From the NCBI RefSeq assembly GCF_020497125.1, contig NC_059082.1, forward strand, positions 63,938,948-64,002,947: 64,000 nucleotides of DNA. The letters are read 5' to 3'. Positions 12,736 to 43,969 of the stretch are shown one piece after another. A model generated the notes under the pieces. That model made no database searches and was not told where the DNA came from. It worked only from the letters and a program-made list of their open reading frames with translations. Position 1 is the first letter of the stretch. Every line of letters begins with the position of its first letter. The position numbers and the translations under genes were made by a program. This stretch comes from Mauremys mutica. Its lineage: Eukaryota; Chordata; Testudines; Geoemydidae.

Positions 12736-14699
12736 CAGGGTATGTGACGTTTTCTGTTCATAACTGAAGCCAACTGTGCACCAAGAGTAAGTGCTGACAA
12801 GTCCAGGAGGTAAGGAACAGTCGTAGCTGCTAAAAGCAAAGCAACCTATACTGTCTCCCCATCTCCTTTTTTCTTCCAATACCTATGTTACCAGGGTAGG
12901 ATTCAGCTTTGCTCCCTAGAGTCAAAAGCCATGAGTCCAAGTCACAGCCCACAAGTGTCCACACCATAGACACCACCCAAACTGGTACTAATTAGCAACT
13001 TTTCTGAACGCTTTAGGAGTGAGGCCAAGGAATGAATGGGGATGGAGAACAAACTAACCTCTTGATCCTAGAGGTCACCCATCCAGGTCAGAGCTGGGGG
13101 GTGGGGTGGGGGGAGCAGTAATAGGGCAGTGTGGGGGAGCTAGCTGTGCCACTGCCCATGCTGCACCTGTTTGGTGAACAGAGGGCTGCGTTCTCAAGGG
13201 CTGTCAATCCAGTACCACAACGTTAATGGAGGCCACTGCAAGAGTCTCTGAAAGTGACAGTTGCTTCTCTCCTTTCTCTGACTTTTTTTTTTTTAATTCT
13301 GCGCTTGTTCTGTTAACGGTCCATTAGCTAATCTCCATCCACATTGAAATTCAATCCATTCTCATAATGGCATTTTAAAAACCCTCAGCTTCCTGGGGAG
13401 TGACACAATTTCCCCCTCCTCCTTCGCACTGTTCACTGTTTTGGGGGATTTTCCTCTCTATTTATTCTTGTTTTTGTTTCCTGAACAAAATGCATAATCT
13501 TGCCTCATTCAGATCCAGACAATAGGGAGACAAATAAGTGACACATGGATGCCAAGGAAGCAGTCTCCCAGACAACGCCATGATCATTCCCATAACTCCC
13601 TTCCTGGCCCAGAGGACATTTTATTGGTTGGAATGAGGTGAATGAAAAACAGAAAAAGGGGGATGGGGGAATAATACAGGTCCCATTTCAAACTTCTTGT
13701 CACACAGAAGGAGTCTCATGGAACACTGAAAACAGCTGACAACCAATTGTCTCCAGTGTTGGGACATGCATATTATGAATAATTTAACTCTCTTTGGGGC
13801 ATTTGAACAGACAACAGCTACTTGTGCTAATCTTAGCAATTTACAAAACAAGTCTCCCATACAAGAAATCAGTGTGGCTTTTTGGAGACACACATGACAC
13901 TCAACGGCTACTGGGGAAATTAACTATCATTCCCTTGGGGACACTTTCTCCTGGATTCTGCATTTTGAAAAGGCTCCACACCTTATTTGAAATAGCTTTT
14001 TGAGTCCAAAGTGGCAGTATTATGACATTTTCCAAACAGCACAGAGCCTCATAATCTGTTCTTAAATGCCATCACACATTCTCTTTGCAAGGTCCAGCAC
14101 ATATAAAATTAATCACTCATTTTCTGGGAGAGATTACTTTTATAGCTCCGCTAGTCACACTTAGCTTCCGGCTGTTCAGCTAAAGGGGCTGCGGAACTAC
14201 CCAATACTCAGACAGGTAACTTTCTATCATGCCAAACAAAGATCCAGGCAGTCCTCCTTCCTTTTCCCCAGCCTTACTCTTACTCACTGGCCTTTGCTGG
14301 CCTGTGATACAAGGGTCAAACAATCATAGCCATCTAATAGGCTAGGAGTAACTACTGAGGGTTGTGACTGTGACCTCTCTCCCCAACCCTAGCTTTTAAC
14401 CCCAAATTTCATGCTACTCTGAACAAATACCTATACTCACCCTTTGAGCTCATTAACCACTGCCCAGAACCAATTATTGCCTGAGACATCCACACTCCCT
14501 CACTGGAGACAAGAGAGTTTGTATAGTTATATTAAAACAACAGGCAGCAATCCCCTGCAGAGCTGGGTTCCACAACTTCAGGGCAGTATGCACACCCTCC
14601 ATACGCTCCCCAAAGCCTGTGCCTCACCTCCCTTTACCTGGGTCCCTTTGGGGCTTAAGTGAGCCAGAAGGATTTGCTTCTCCGGGGTTAAATTTCACC
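12736..14699. other. Non-coding, no supported gene
   Basis: Includes a G-rich patch at 13,095-13,140 and a T10 run near 13,290. I looked for LLTP exons here and found only weak candidates (one at about 14,440-14,500 with plausible splice sites but no convincing homology). Confidence 0.4.
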
Positions 14700-14945
14700 T
14701 CAACTGTTGTTGTTTGTATTCCAGTAGCACCTGGAGGCCCCAATGGAGACCAAGGTCCCATTGTGCTAGGTGCTGTATATACACATATTAATTAGGAGAC
14801 TATCCCTGCGCCAAAGAGTTAATCTAAAATATGGGGGGGGGAGAACTGAGGCAGAAGTGACTTGTCCAAGGTCATCCAGCAGGTCAGTGGCCAAACCAGA
14901 TATAGAACCCAGATCAACCCTACCCACTAGACCATGCTGCTTCTT
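14700..14945 (-). mobile_element. MIR-like/CORE SINE
   Basis: TTCCAGTAGCACCTGGAGG, CCCATTGTGCTAGGTGCTGT and GACTTGTCCAAGGTCATCCA are the ordered motifs of a MIR-type element read antisense, ending near ACCCACTAGACCATGCTGC. Confidence 0.65.
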
Positions 14946-15124
14946 TAGCTATATGTTTAACATAAGTAACATTTAAGTGACAAGCACAGTCTTTGGTTTT
15001 TATATCTTTTTTTTCATATTGTTCTACTTTATTATTGGCAAGAAACATTTTATCTGAAGGATAATGGGCTATGGAGCCCCTCCCTTTCAGGTCACTGCTA
15101 TACATTCACCTCAGGTCAGTAGTG

Positions 15125-15490
15125 ATCTGACATCATCTGTTGATGAAGGAAGTTCTTCTTCACGCAGCGCACAGTCAACTTGTGGAACTCCTTACCTGAG
15201 GAGGTTGTGAAGGCTAGGACTATAACAATGTTTAAAAGGGGACTGGATAAATTCATGGTGGCTAAGTCCATAAATGGCTATTAGCCAGGATGGGTAAGAA
15301 TGGTGTCCCTAGCCTCTGTTCGTCAGAGGATGGAGATGGATGGCAGGAGAGAGATCACTTGATCATTGCCTGTTAGGTTCACTCCCTCAGGGGCACCTGG
15401 CATTGGCCACTGTCGGTAGACAGATACTGGGCTAGATGGACCTCTGGTCTGACCCGGTACGGCCTTTCTTATGTTCTTATGTTCTTATGA
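15125..15490 (+). mobile_element. CR1 LINE 3' end with octamer tail
   Basis: TTCTTCTTCACGCAGCGCAC, AACTTGTGGAACTCCTTACC, GGACTGGATAAATTCATGG and GGCTAGATGGACCTCTGGT lead to the characteristic tail of repeated TTATGTTC/TTCTTATG units. 5'-truncated. Confidence 0.9.
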
Positions 15491-17319
15491 CTGCTCAGTA
15501 TCCTACATGAAAGGCATCATGATGATCTCAGTATTTCCCGCTGGACGGGTATCTACATTACAAAGAACATAACCAATATGATCTGACACTCGTGTCACCA
15601 GTCTAACAGAGAAGTCAAGGAGAGAATGAACACAGCTAACAGACAGGCCTCTCGCTTACCATGGAGGCCCCTCCAATGTAAAGTGGAAGCTCAGTGATGC
15701 ACCAAAAGCTCACACTGCTGCAGCCCATGGGGCTCTCAAAACATTTCACCCATATTTTAATGGCATCTGCCCTTCATAATGCCTTAGGTGAGAGGGAGGG
15801 ATTCCTATTGGAAAGTTCCTATTTCTCAAGGTGTGCAGGCAGCTAATAAGTAAGTTCTCCCCAGAAAGAAGCGGCTTTGTAGGTCATTACTAGAACTTAC
15901 CACAAACACACACAGCCATTTAAGGCTCAGCAGCAATGGTTTTGCTTGAAGTACGCTAGACTGGCTTGAGGGGATTAAGGCCATCTTGAGGAGCACCACC
16001 GAATCCACAGTCATCGCCCCATGGAAGTGGGCTCAGTCATGCCAGGCATCGAGCACCCACAGCTCTCATTGAGATCCGTGCTCTACAAGATTGGACCGAC
16101 AGGGCCAAATTCTCCACTCACCCTGTGCTGATGGAAATTTGGAGTGGCTCTTTTACACCAGCATGGCTGAGAGCAGAATGTGATCCATAACTGAAATGTA
16201 AGTAATGGGTCAGATTATTAACCCCCCTTGGACTGCAAGCATGGACAGTGCCTACGGACAACCCCCTATATCCCTGACTGGGGCCCCTCAGGATTACTGC
16301 AACAACAAATCACACAGACCTTAGGCTAAACTCTCATTGACCTCAAGGATCAAGCCCTTCCCAACACCACTTTATCACCCTAGTCCCTATGTTACACAAT
16401 TAGACTGAATAACGAACAGAGCAAGAGTGTGAAGCCATCATCTCCCTGCCCCCCAAAAAACAAAGATGTCTGACAGCAAATGGTGAGTGGAGGTTCCCAA
16501 GACACCCTTTACATTTAACAAATCCATTTACGGGGATCTTTCATCTCAATTCTGGAGGCTGGAAGAGAATCTCAACACAAGGTCATGCCAGCAGTACTCA
16601 ACCTATCAGCCTGTGCTTTATGACAATGCTAACTGCTAATTCAAACATTCCACTTTGGGTCCTCAGCTATATACCACGTGAAAGCATCACTCTCCTATTT
16701 TATTAAAATTAATACAGAGTAATGAAACTCTGAGACATTTCAAATTATTACATATAAAGTGGCACCTCATACATTTTTCCAGCCTTTTAAAAAGGTTAGT
16801 TAAATAGATATTTATTTTGGAAAGAATTAAGAATAAATAAATGAATATATTTTTACGTCCTAAACACTGAACCAATTTGAAAGGTAGTTACAGTACATCA
16901 TTCTCTCTCCTCTCTGCCTCCCCAAAGAGTTCTAATAGGGACAAATTGAGCCAAACCTCAACTCTGATGTAGCTCAAATGAATGCAAAAAAGTTACGCCA
17001 GGGATTAATTTGGCCCAAATCAATTCAGCATATTAAATAAATATATAATCATTTTCCAGCTGTGTGATATAGGAAACCAGATATTTTGCAACAAATAAAA
17101 GAAATTGTGGTCACCTCTACACTATTGCTTTAAAGTGATTTAGCATGATCTCACACAGCAATTGTAATATGGTTACATTAGAGCTATAATTATGAATAGA
17201 TATTTGAGTCTTTCCTGTTACATCTCAAGAATAGTTCTGTAACAATTTTAAAAGCATTTAGCACTAGACAACTACACTGCAAGGAACAACCACTATTTAA
17301 TCCTATATATGTGCAAGCT
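15491..17319. other. Non-coding or intron, mostly unremarkable
   Basis: Possibly intron of the LLTP gene. Contains a dispersed palindromic fragment at 16,100-16,200 and a MIR-like 3' piece at about 16,203-16,312 (GGACTGCAAGCATGGACAGT ... CAGGATTACTGCAACAACAA). The weak candidate exon at 15.9 kb is listed separately. Confidence 0.4.
15884..15998 (-). CDS. Possible further LLTP exon (uncertain)
   Basis: The minus strand has an open stretch encoding TVDSVVLLKMALIPSSQSSV, ending at a good GTAAGT donor (plus-strand ACTTAC just above 15,890). The pattern I/V-D-x-V-x-x-L-x-x-A-L-I-P resembles a helical-domain segment of ApoB. An in-frame TGA lies just upstream and the only available acceptor (ACTGAG) lacks a pyrimidine tract. 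The phase would require one more unseen exon after exon 8. Boundaries are approximate. Confidence 0.25.
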
Positions 17320-17515
17320 TTACAACGGCACTCACCACCATAGTATCCAAGCCCCTCGCACAAGCTAGCTATAATTACTTCTCCAGGGAACTAAGGGAGG
17401 GAAATATTATGAGCCTTATTTTACAGATGGATAATTGAGACACAGAAAGCTTGAGTAACTTGGTCAAAGCTACAAAGGAAACCTGCGGCGGGGTAGAAAC
17501 AGAATCCAGCAAGAA
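17320..17515 (-). mobile_element. MIR SINE (antisense)
   Basis: TTATTTTACAGATGGATAAT, TGAGACACAGAAAGCTTGAG and TAACTTGGTCAAAGCTACA on the plus strand are the reverse complement of the MIR core. Confidence 0.75.
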
Positions 17516-17615
17516 GTCAGCAGATTTGAGCAGCAGTCAGGAGTAGCTGATTTTCTTTCAAATGATTTGGAACCATGTGTGCAGTAACTGACCTACAAAT
17601 CCATATAATCTTGTT

Positions 17616-17851
17616 CAGGGGTGGCTCTAGCGATTTGGCCGCCCCAAGCACGGCGGCACGCCACGGGGGGCTCTCTGCCGGTCGCTGGTCCCGCAGCTCT
17701 GGTGGACCTCCCGCAGACGCGCCTGCGGAGGGTCCGCTGGTCCCGCGGCTCCGGTGGACCTCCCGCAGGTACCCGGGGACCAGCAGAGCGCCCCCCGTGG
17801 CATGCCGCCCCAAGCACGCGCTTGGCGCGCTGGGGTCTGGAGCCGGCCCTG
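17616..17851. mobile_element. hAT MITE with perfect 8-bp TSD
   Basis: GC-rich palindromic element beginning CAGGGGTGGCTCTAG and ending GGAGCCGGCCCTG, flanked by ATCTTGTT at 17608-17615 and 17852-17859. The internal sequence consists of inverted GGTGGACCTCCCGCAG-type units. It lies downstream of LLTP exon 8. Overlapping open frames in four phases are artefacts of its composition. Confidence 0.88.
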
Positions 17852-18246
17852 ATCTTGTTGCTGTTACCCATATCCTCCTTCCTTCCCATTGTTGGTTATG
17901 CTTTTTTGCTATACGTCGTTTAGCAGCGATCGTGTAAGTTTTCTAGGGCAGCGATCGTGTTTTCCTCTATTTGTATAGTACTAGCACCATGGAGCCCAGA
18001 TTCTGCTTACCACAATCCTAATCTTAATAAATAAGATCACCCTATGCCTCTTGAATCCCAGATAAATTCACACCCTTCCTACCGAGACTTTGTTCCTATG
18101 GCATGATTAAAAGGGACAACGACATTAGGATATTAACCTGCCTTGCTGGGAGTCACGGACTACATGTGTGAAACACATCATAGCACCAAATGGTTGGTTA
18201 TGCCACTAAAGAACATGAGGTGAATGTTGTATAAAAAAGGGCTTAC

Positions 18247-36932
<18,686 letters not shown>

Positions 36933-37215
36933 GACCATCCAAAGTGCCTCCTTAGCCCAGCAATAACAAACCCACATCAGTCCTCCTCTCAGAGGCAGCC
37001 CTGAGCCAGGCAGTGAAAGAAAACTTTCTTCACAAAGCAGGACCTGACTATTTCAGCTCCCCCCTTCCAGCCAGGGGAGGGGCTGACGGGGGAGCGGGTG
37101 GTGGTGTGTATATGGGAGGGAGGGGGGAAGAGTAAGGGAGGGGGGGAACATCTCAGCCACTCAGAGTTCTTTGATAACGTTTTAGACCTACGGCTCCCAC
37201 CCAACAAGGACCATT
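36933..37215 (-). promoter_or_regulatory. Presumed 5' UTR/promoter region of the LLTP gene
   Basis: This is the sequence directly upstream of the LLTP start codon. It contains a strongly strand-biased G-rich tract on the plus strand (about 37,060-37,150), which is C/T-rich on the transcribed strand. I see no convincing TATA box. Assignment rests only on position. Confidence 0.25.
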
Positions 37216-38370
37216 TCTAACCTATCGGAAAAGAGTCACTCCGGAGGAAGCTGGAGTATTCGGCATCAGAAGAGGTCAGACAGCCTGAACAATCCTGGGC
37301 AATGAGCGCCCTGCAGATGATCCATTCCTGCTGCAGTAATTACAGCCGTGTGGGGGAATGGGCCAAGGCGTTGGGGCTGAAAGGAAGGTGCTTCCATGGG
37401 GGGGGAGTGAACAAGTGAGCTTTTCTCCTCTACACTCACCCAGGGCAGCAACATCCTCTCCGCCAAAGTGCCACTTCTCAGGTGACTGAATGTGTGCCTA
37501 AAACCACAGACAGGCATGTAAAAAAGAGCCCTGAAGGTAGCTATGGAGGTTTAATGACATGCCGGATATGTGGCTTCCAGTGTTCACTAGCCTAAAGACT
37601 CCCCCTGCAGCAGCTGCCTTGAGTTTGCTTTATTTCCCCAGCTCCTGCTCCCCACCCAGGCCCTTTCCCCTGCTCTGCCTGGTGTGCAGCACTCAACCTA
37701 GGAGTTTCTGCACTTCCTTCCTGGGGGCTAAAGCTAGAAAGGACCTCTAGGGTTCAGCCCCGTGAAGCAGGGCACGATCACAAACAGCTGAGAGGCCGCC
37801 TGGTTTAGCAAGCAGAGCACCAGGGATGGGCGTCCAGGGCTCTGCTTCCAGGTTTGCTATTGACAGTGCGAGCTCTTGGCCCCGCCTAACCCCATCTGTA
37901 AAGCAGGGCTCCCAGTGAGGGCCTGCACCACAGAGGCGTTGGGAGGCTTGGCCTCTTCACACACTTTGAAGTTACTGTAAAACAGCAAAGAATTATTTTG
38001 CTCTGTACTAAGCTCCCATGTCCTCTGAAGGATCATATGTGTGGTGGCCTGGTGCTGCTTTCACACAAGGGATAACAATTCAAGTCACTGGAGCTAGGCT
38101 CTTCCACTCGGTAGGTAGTGTCTTTAAAGCAGCAAGGATTACCCCTACCCTTCCCCCACCATTTTTAATGATAGAGGAAGGCGGATCTTCCTGTGTACTT
38201 AAAAGGCTAGGCCGGGGTAGTGAACCTGAGCCTGAGAAGGAGCCAGAATTTACCAATGTACATTGCCAAAGAGCCACAGTAATATAATTATATAAGTTGA
38301 TAACGTATATTTATTATACATTTATAACGTATAGTTAACAATAACAAATTAATCTTTTACTTAGTGGAAC
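37216..38370. other. Intergenic, no gene recognised
   Basis: Between the LLTP start and the hAT transposase relic. Moderately GC-rich in parts, with no credible coding sequence. Confidence 0.4.
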
Positions 38371-38379
38371 TTTTGGCAA

Positions 38380-40187
38380 TCTTTGCTTTCAACAATTCCC
38401 TTGAAGTTGGTTTGTGTTCAGTTGTGCTCACATGCAGCAGTTCACTTAAGTGGCTGTCTGTCAAAACGGATCGGTGCTTGGATTTCACATTAGAGTGTCA
38501 AGAAAACAGACTCACAAAGATTGTTTGCCTCAACCTGATTAATTTTAGGGCTGCATCTCTGATGTTGGGGTATTTATCCTTTGGTACAGATTTCCAGAAA
38601 GTAAGGGTCCCCTCTGTCTTCTGAACAGATTTCAATCTGTCATCTTCCAAAAGTTCTATTATTTCCATCTAGGATGTTGCCTCATCAGTGACTAAAGGGG
38701 GCTTCAAACAATCGGCTTCAGCACTAAAAGGGTTAATCAGAAATCTGATCTGAGGTCTTTTCTGTTGCAAATCTTGGAATCTTTCCTCAAAACTGTCCTT
38801 AAGATCTTTAATCACGCCACATACCTAGTTGTGCTCTGTTTTAGGGGTTCTGCTGCATCTTCTTTGGATCTGGCTTGAAGTTGTGATATTGAGGGAAAGC
38901 GTGTCAGCTCTCCCTCAAGCATTTGTCTGTGAAACAACTGCAGTTTGTTCATGAACGCAAATACACCTTGCACTAGATCAGACAGCAACTGGAATTTTCC
39001 TTGTAAGTCCACCTTTAGTTTATCCAGTTGCAGCAGCATGTCTGCAAGAAATGCCAAGTCTAGAACCCATCCAGGATGTATAAGCTCGGGGTGTATTTTG
39101 TGCTTCTCCTCCATAAACAATTTCACCAGTTCCAGAAGCTCAAAAAAAAAAAACGGGAAATAACTTTACCTCTCAAGAGCCATCAAACTGCACAGTGAAA
39201 TGGCAAATTGTCAGGAGAGTCATCTTCATCCAGTTCTTCGGTTAGATTTTGAAATTGTCTGTGGTTGTGAAATTCATTCTCTCAAATGCACTCAATGTGC
39301 AAGACAGATTTCATGACATGATCAAATTTGAGATTTTTCAATACCAGTTGCTCCAGGAAGGCTCTCGTCAGACTTACAATGCCCTACTAATCCATTCGCA
39401 GATCCCCACATGGAGGAAGCCCATCCACTGTAATGGCAGCGAGCTTCTGTAAAGGTAAGTGGCTTTTCACAACTACCGACATCAACATCTCCTTTAGATC
39501 TCATCCACAAGTTCTGTCCTTTAGTGACATGGTATTGAGGAATTTTTCCCTTACAATGCAGTTGTCAGACACAGTGCGGACAAACATTGATAATAAGGCT
39601 TATCCTGTGCATTGCACAACTCATCCAAAGTGATGCTCAAATACTCACACTGCTGAAGTTGTGAGAGCAGTTGCAATTCCATGTCCCTGTTCAGGTCAAA
39701 GATTCTGCGTTCTATTGTGTGGCATGAAAGCTGCAGGCCAGAAATTTTCTTCTGTAGATTCTCGTTCTCTGGTGACAGGATTGAAACCACATCAGTGAGG
39801 CATGTTAATATAGGCTCTCCTTCAGAGTAGGGCTTTTTTACATGGGCTATGTGCCAGGCCACATAATAGGAGACTAACGTTACAGTCTGCGATCGGTTGG
39901 CAAATCTGGTGAAGTACTGGGCTTCTACATCGGTTTGTTTTTTCAAAGTTTTCAGTTTTAAAGTGCAGAGTTCAGAACCTTGTGGGAATTCTTGATCCAT
40001 ATGTGCATGGCTAGAAGCGAAATGATGCTGCATGTTTGAAGATTTGAACTGAGAGATACATGCCTGGCAAAGACGACACATGGCCTTACCATTTGCGTTC
40101 AACAAAAAAGTACTTATTCTCCCACTCCTGTTGGAAGCCTCGATTTTCATCTGTGTATTTTCTTTTCTGTTTGCAGTTGCCTTCCAT
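38380..40187 (-). pseudogene. Decayed hAT transposase (GTF2IRD2/ZBED-like)
   Basis: Read on the minus strand from an ATG at 40,187: a basic start (KQKRKYTDENRGFQQEW, KYFFVE), a frameshift, then a BED-type zinc finger (CRLC ... H-x5-H). A long open piece (40,150-39,551) continues with IERRIFDLNRDME and the LSITLDE catalytic region. After more breaks come the helical insertion (39,126-38,812; LDLAFLADMLLQL, DLVQGVFAFMNKLQLF) and remnants of the C-terminal dimerisation domain (NIRDAALKINQ ... LCESVF) near 38,560-38,490. Intronless and interrupted by several frameshifts and stops. Related proteins in mammals (GTF2IRD2 C-terminus, ZBED family) derive from hAT transposases. No terminal repeats were identified. 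Confidence 0.75.
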
Positions 40188-40239
40188 TGTTAGACGGTGT
40201 AAGAAAACTTTTGATTAAAAATTTCCACACCAGCTTTAT

Positions 40240-40650
40240 TCAAGGAGACACTGGTGCTGGCCAGGGGGTGCTGCACCCTGGGTCTGTCTCAGGCCCCGAC
40301 TCCCACTCAACCCCTTTCCCCAAGTCCCCACCAGCACCTCCACTCCACTTCTTCCTGCTCCCTCCCCCGAGTGAGTTGTGTCCTAGCTCCCGCCCCCCCC
40401 CCAGCCTCCTGCACTTCGCAAAACAGCTGATCGTGGCGGGCAGGAGGCACAGGGAGGGAGGAGGTGGCGCTGGGGGAGGGAGAGGTGAGGCTGTGCACCA
40501 TGTCCTCTCCCCTTCCCCCTCCCCCCCAAGCCTCCTCAATGCTGCAAAACAGCTGATCGCGGCAGGCGGGAGGCGCTAGGGGAGGGAGTGGGGGCTGATA
40601 GGGCTGCTGGGAGGTGCTGAGCACTCACCATTTTTCCCCCAGAGTTGGCT
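40240..40650. repeat. GC-rich low-complexity repeat
   Basis: C-rich and G-rich blocks with a duplicated unit, GCAAAACAGCTGATCG (about 40,419 and 40,544), and a flank GAGTTGGCTCCTAGC resembling the end of the hAT element at 19.4-20.1 kb. Probably a member of that family. The open frames of 99-130 codons are compositional. Confidence 0.45.
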
Positions 40651-41647
40651 CCTAGCAGGAGCTGCATATTCTCTTCTAAAGGCCACCCTTGGGCTAGGCC
40701 AATGAGAAACAGTGGAGAATCTGGTCCGCTATGCTAGACAGAATCAGCTATAATTAAAGATGGGCCTAAAGACTGGCAGAGCTGAGGGCTGAATCTAGAT
40801 CCAAATTCTCCAGCTTGGACCAGGAGTTGGAATTTCCTATAATCAGTCCCAAATGTTCTGTGAGAAAGACCAGTTCTGTCTCTTAATGTAATTTTTGAAA
40901 ACATTAGAGCTTGGCTGTTAAAGCACTTCAGAAACTGCATTACAGTGATCTAATAACGGTGTTTTTTAAATCTGCAGAGAGTTATTGAATTGAAAGTACA
41001 AAACCATTGCACACTTTATACGATACCAATTCATTTGAACTCAATGAAGAAGTTTGTAGTAAGTTATCTCGTAGTCAATTACCTCTGCAATTAGGCTGCA
41101 ATCAGAAGCCACAGGAGGCAGTAGAAGCAGGGGAAGTGGGGATCTGTGTTAGCAGGCTGAATTTGTAGCAGAATTGTTTTACGAGGACAGTTTCTGCTTT
41201 TTCCAAATTAATTTTGTTGCCAATTCTCCACAATAGTCTGACTTGATAATCTACTTAATAACTTTCACCCAGGCTGTTACACTGAATACTTCACCATGGC
41301 AAAACTTCCACAGAAGTCACTGGGACGTCTGCCTGTGGAAGGATGTCAGAATTAGGTTTAGAGACGACGTTTGTGCATTAGCCTGACTCTCCTAAAACCT
41401 ACATGGCCCGATATCAACAATGTACACAGCAGTATTTGTTGGATTCATGTTGTTCAGCCCAACCCTCATAGTAAAGAGAACATTTGTGACACATCAGGAA
41501 CGCCAACATAAGCTAGTCGTTAAAGGAATTATTGTTTCACTTTTTGAGAGTAGGTTGGTGTCACATACAGCAGCAAGTTTCTGAGCCACCAAAGCACCTC
41601 TCAGCACATGCATAAGCATGGGAGTACTCCCCTTAAAATTAAGCAAG

Positions 41648-41840
41648 TACACCTCTACCCCATTATACCACCCCCCAATATAACACGATTTTGGATACAA
41701 TGCAGTAAAGCAGTGCTCCAGGGGGGATGGGCCTGTGTGCTCCGGTGGATCAAATCAAGTTCGATATAACACAGATTCACCTATAACGCGGTAAGATATT
41801 TTGGCTCCCGAGGACAGCGTTATATCAAAGTAGAGGTGTA
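41648..41840. mobile_element. Tigger-like MITE (TA target)
   Basis: Termini TACACCTCTACCCC and TAGAGGTGTA are inverted and bounded by TA dinucleotides. The interior has repeated ATATAACACGATTTTGGATA and CCTATAACGCGGTAAG units. About 190 bp with no coding capacity; typical of a TcMar-type MITE. Confidence 0.75.
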
Positions 41841-43960
41841 CCTAATTTAAGTGGTTTAGGATAGCTTGCAGGACTAGCAACACTGTAAATAACATTGCTA
41901 GTTATTTGTCTAGTTGGCTTTATGTCACTATTAAAGAAACAATTTTACCCTATTTCCTCTTCCTTCTTCCATTAAATCTCTAAATGTTCCCAAAAAGCCT
42001 CTCTGTATTGCACACATCTTTGTAATATTGTAAACCAATGTAACTCATGGCTGTTAAAACCAGGGGGGACCATTATGATCAGCTAACGATCACCTGACCT
42101 TAAACATAAGGAAGGATGCCTTGTTTAGTGAGCAGAGGATAATGGAGGGGAGTCCAGAGTACAACCAATAATTCCTGCATCAAACCAAGTAAATTTGTAG
42201 TTGAACTACAGCACTGATTGTAGAGAGTCATGATACAAGTATTTGGACACCTATCACGACTCCCAGAATCCCAGAGCACTGAAAGTCGCAAATGGAACTC
42301 ATACTCACCACCACGTTAAAATTGTGTGCGCCAGCATGTATGTCATGGCTCAGTCCTTCTAAAGAACCGGATCAAGGACATGGCATTAAAATTTTCATAG
42401 GGTTGCTTATGAAGTTATGGACTTTGGTCCCTGTCTTGCAAATTCTTATGCATCTCTTAATTTTAAGCACGAGTAGTTCCACTGATGTTAAAGGTATTTG
42501 TGACAGTTCTTGGGGTTCCCAGGACTGTTGGTTTCCAGTCAGGCTTCCCATTCCCCAGCTGTTGCCTTTCTTGGGTGGAGACTCATGTCTCTCTCCCTCT
42601 TGATCAGAGTATTGTCAGGTTGCACAGTTCCCTGCCTTCACTGTACTACTCCCAGCAAAAGACAGACTGCCTAAACAGATCCACTTGCTGTCTCTTCAGT
42701 GACTAACAACAGAGTGATTGCCACAGTTATAGGTTACCACTCAACACTTCCTATGCACATTTACATTATTCTTGTGGTGAAAGCATTACAGAGAGGACAT
42801 AATAAAAGCAATAAAAGAATCTACATGCATGCTAATAAGCTAAGTAGAGATCACCCCAATTCTAACATGGGTTCTGGCAGGAAGAGTCCTTCAAACCCCC
42901 ACAAAGGAGGATCTTCTATGCTCACAAGTTCATAAGAGCCTCAGTTCAGAGCTAGCACACAGCCTAATTGGACCTCAGGGAGCCAAGTCCTTCCAATCCT
43001 TCCCTAATGATTGGAGCCCTCCATGGACCAGAGGTCCTGTCCGTTTGCTGCATCAGAAGGCCGTTAGCCTATTTAAAACCAGGCTATTGAGCTAGAACTC
43101 TTTTCTTTGTTGGTCCTTGGAGAATCCAGTTTGACCTAGTATATGCGAACCTCTCCAGTGGTTAGCTTCAAAGGGCTGATAACCAGAGGAATTATATTAG
43201 CATACACCATTCCTCTTAAAGTAGTAACATACAGTGTCATAACAACACATTAAACACTTGCCTTTTAAATACAATGAACTCCAAAAATGTTTAATTTAGT
43301 TAAACCTTATTGAACTAAGTTTAAGTTTGTCCAGGATATTGTCCTGTCACATTTACAGCAAACACCATACAGTGTACTTTCCATAGTTATGTAATTCCTT
43401 AACTATTACCCATAAATACATCTCACAATGATTATGACAAGTTACAAAGTATCAGTTGGCCGTTACCCTTTATGAATAGAGTATACCTTGCAAGACATGT
43501 GTTTGGGGTAGCAAGTTTGTCAGATCTCAGGTGAGCATTGTTTGCAGTGGCAAAGAGTCCCTGTTCAACAGGCCTCTGTGTCACAGGATTACTCATACAT
43601 GTGAAATTAAGTGCATATACAAGTGTTTCTAGAATCATGGCCTATATTTGTGTAAGTGACTAGTGATTCTTGGTGCCCAACATGAGATGCCTTGAAAGGG
43701 ATGTTTTTTCAGAAAGTGCTAAGCACTCTTAAGATGAATAGTACATGAAAAATCCCTAACAACTTGAAAATTTAGGCTCATGTGCCTGAGGCTGAGTACT
43801 AATCATTAAAAAGCCCATGAAAACTATTGATTTGGCTTCTTGTATATACACACAGCAAATACATTTAAATAGGAATCCAAATTTGGTTATATTTTTATAT
43901 TACATCCAAAAGATCAAATGTTCAAACGTGGCCCCTTAAAATTTGGCACCTACATTCTGA
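41841..43960. other. Intergenic, no gene recognised
   Basis: No supported gene. A fragment of the TTAATTTTAAGCACG palindromic repeat family lies near 42,455-42,485. Confidence 0.4.
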
Positions 43961-43969
43961 TTCAGGCAA

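Noticed and set aside
14440..14515. Possible LLTP exon with CTTGTCTCCAG acceptor and GTGAGT donor
   Set aside because: Only one phase is open, the peptide shows no convincing family similarity, and its phase cannot be linked to exon 8.
15660..15790. Minus-strand interval with good acceptor (CTCTCACCTAAG) and donor (ATG|GTAAGC)
   Set aside because: All three frames between the sites contain early stops; only a shorter, unsupported acceptor would leave an open exon.
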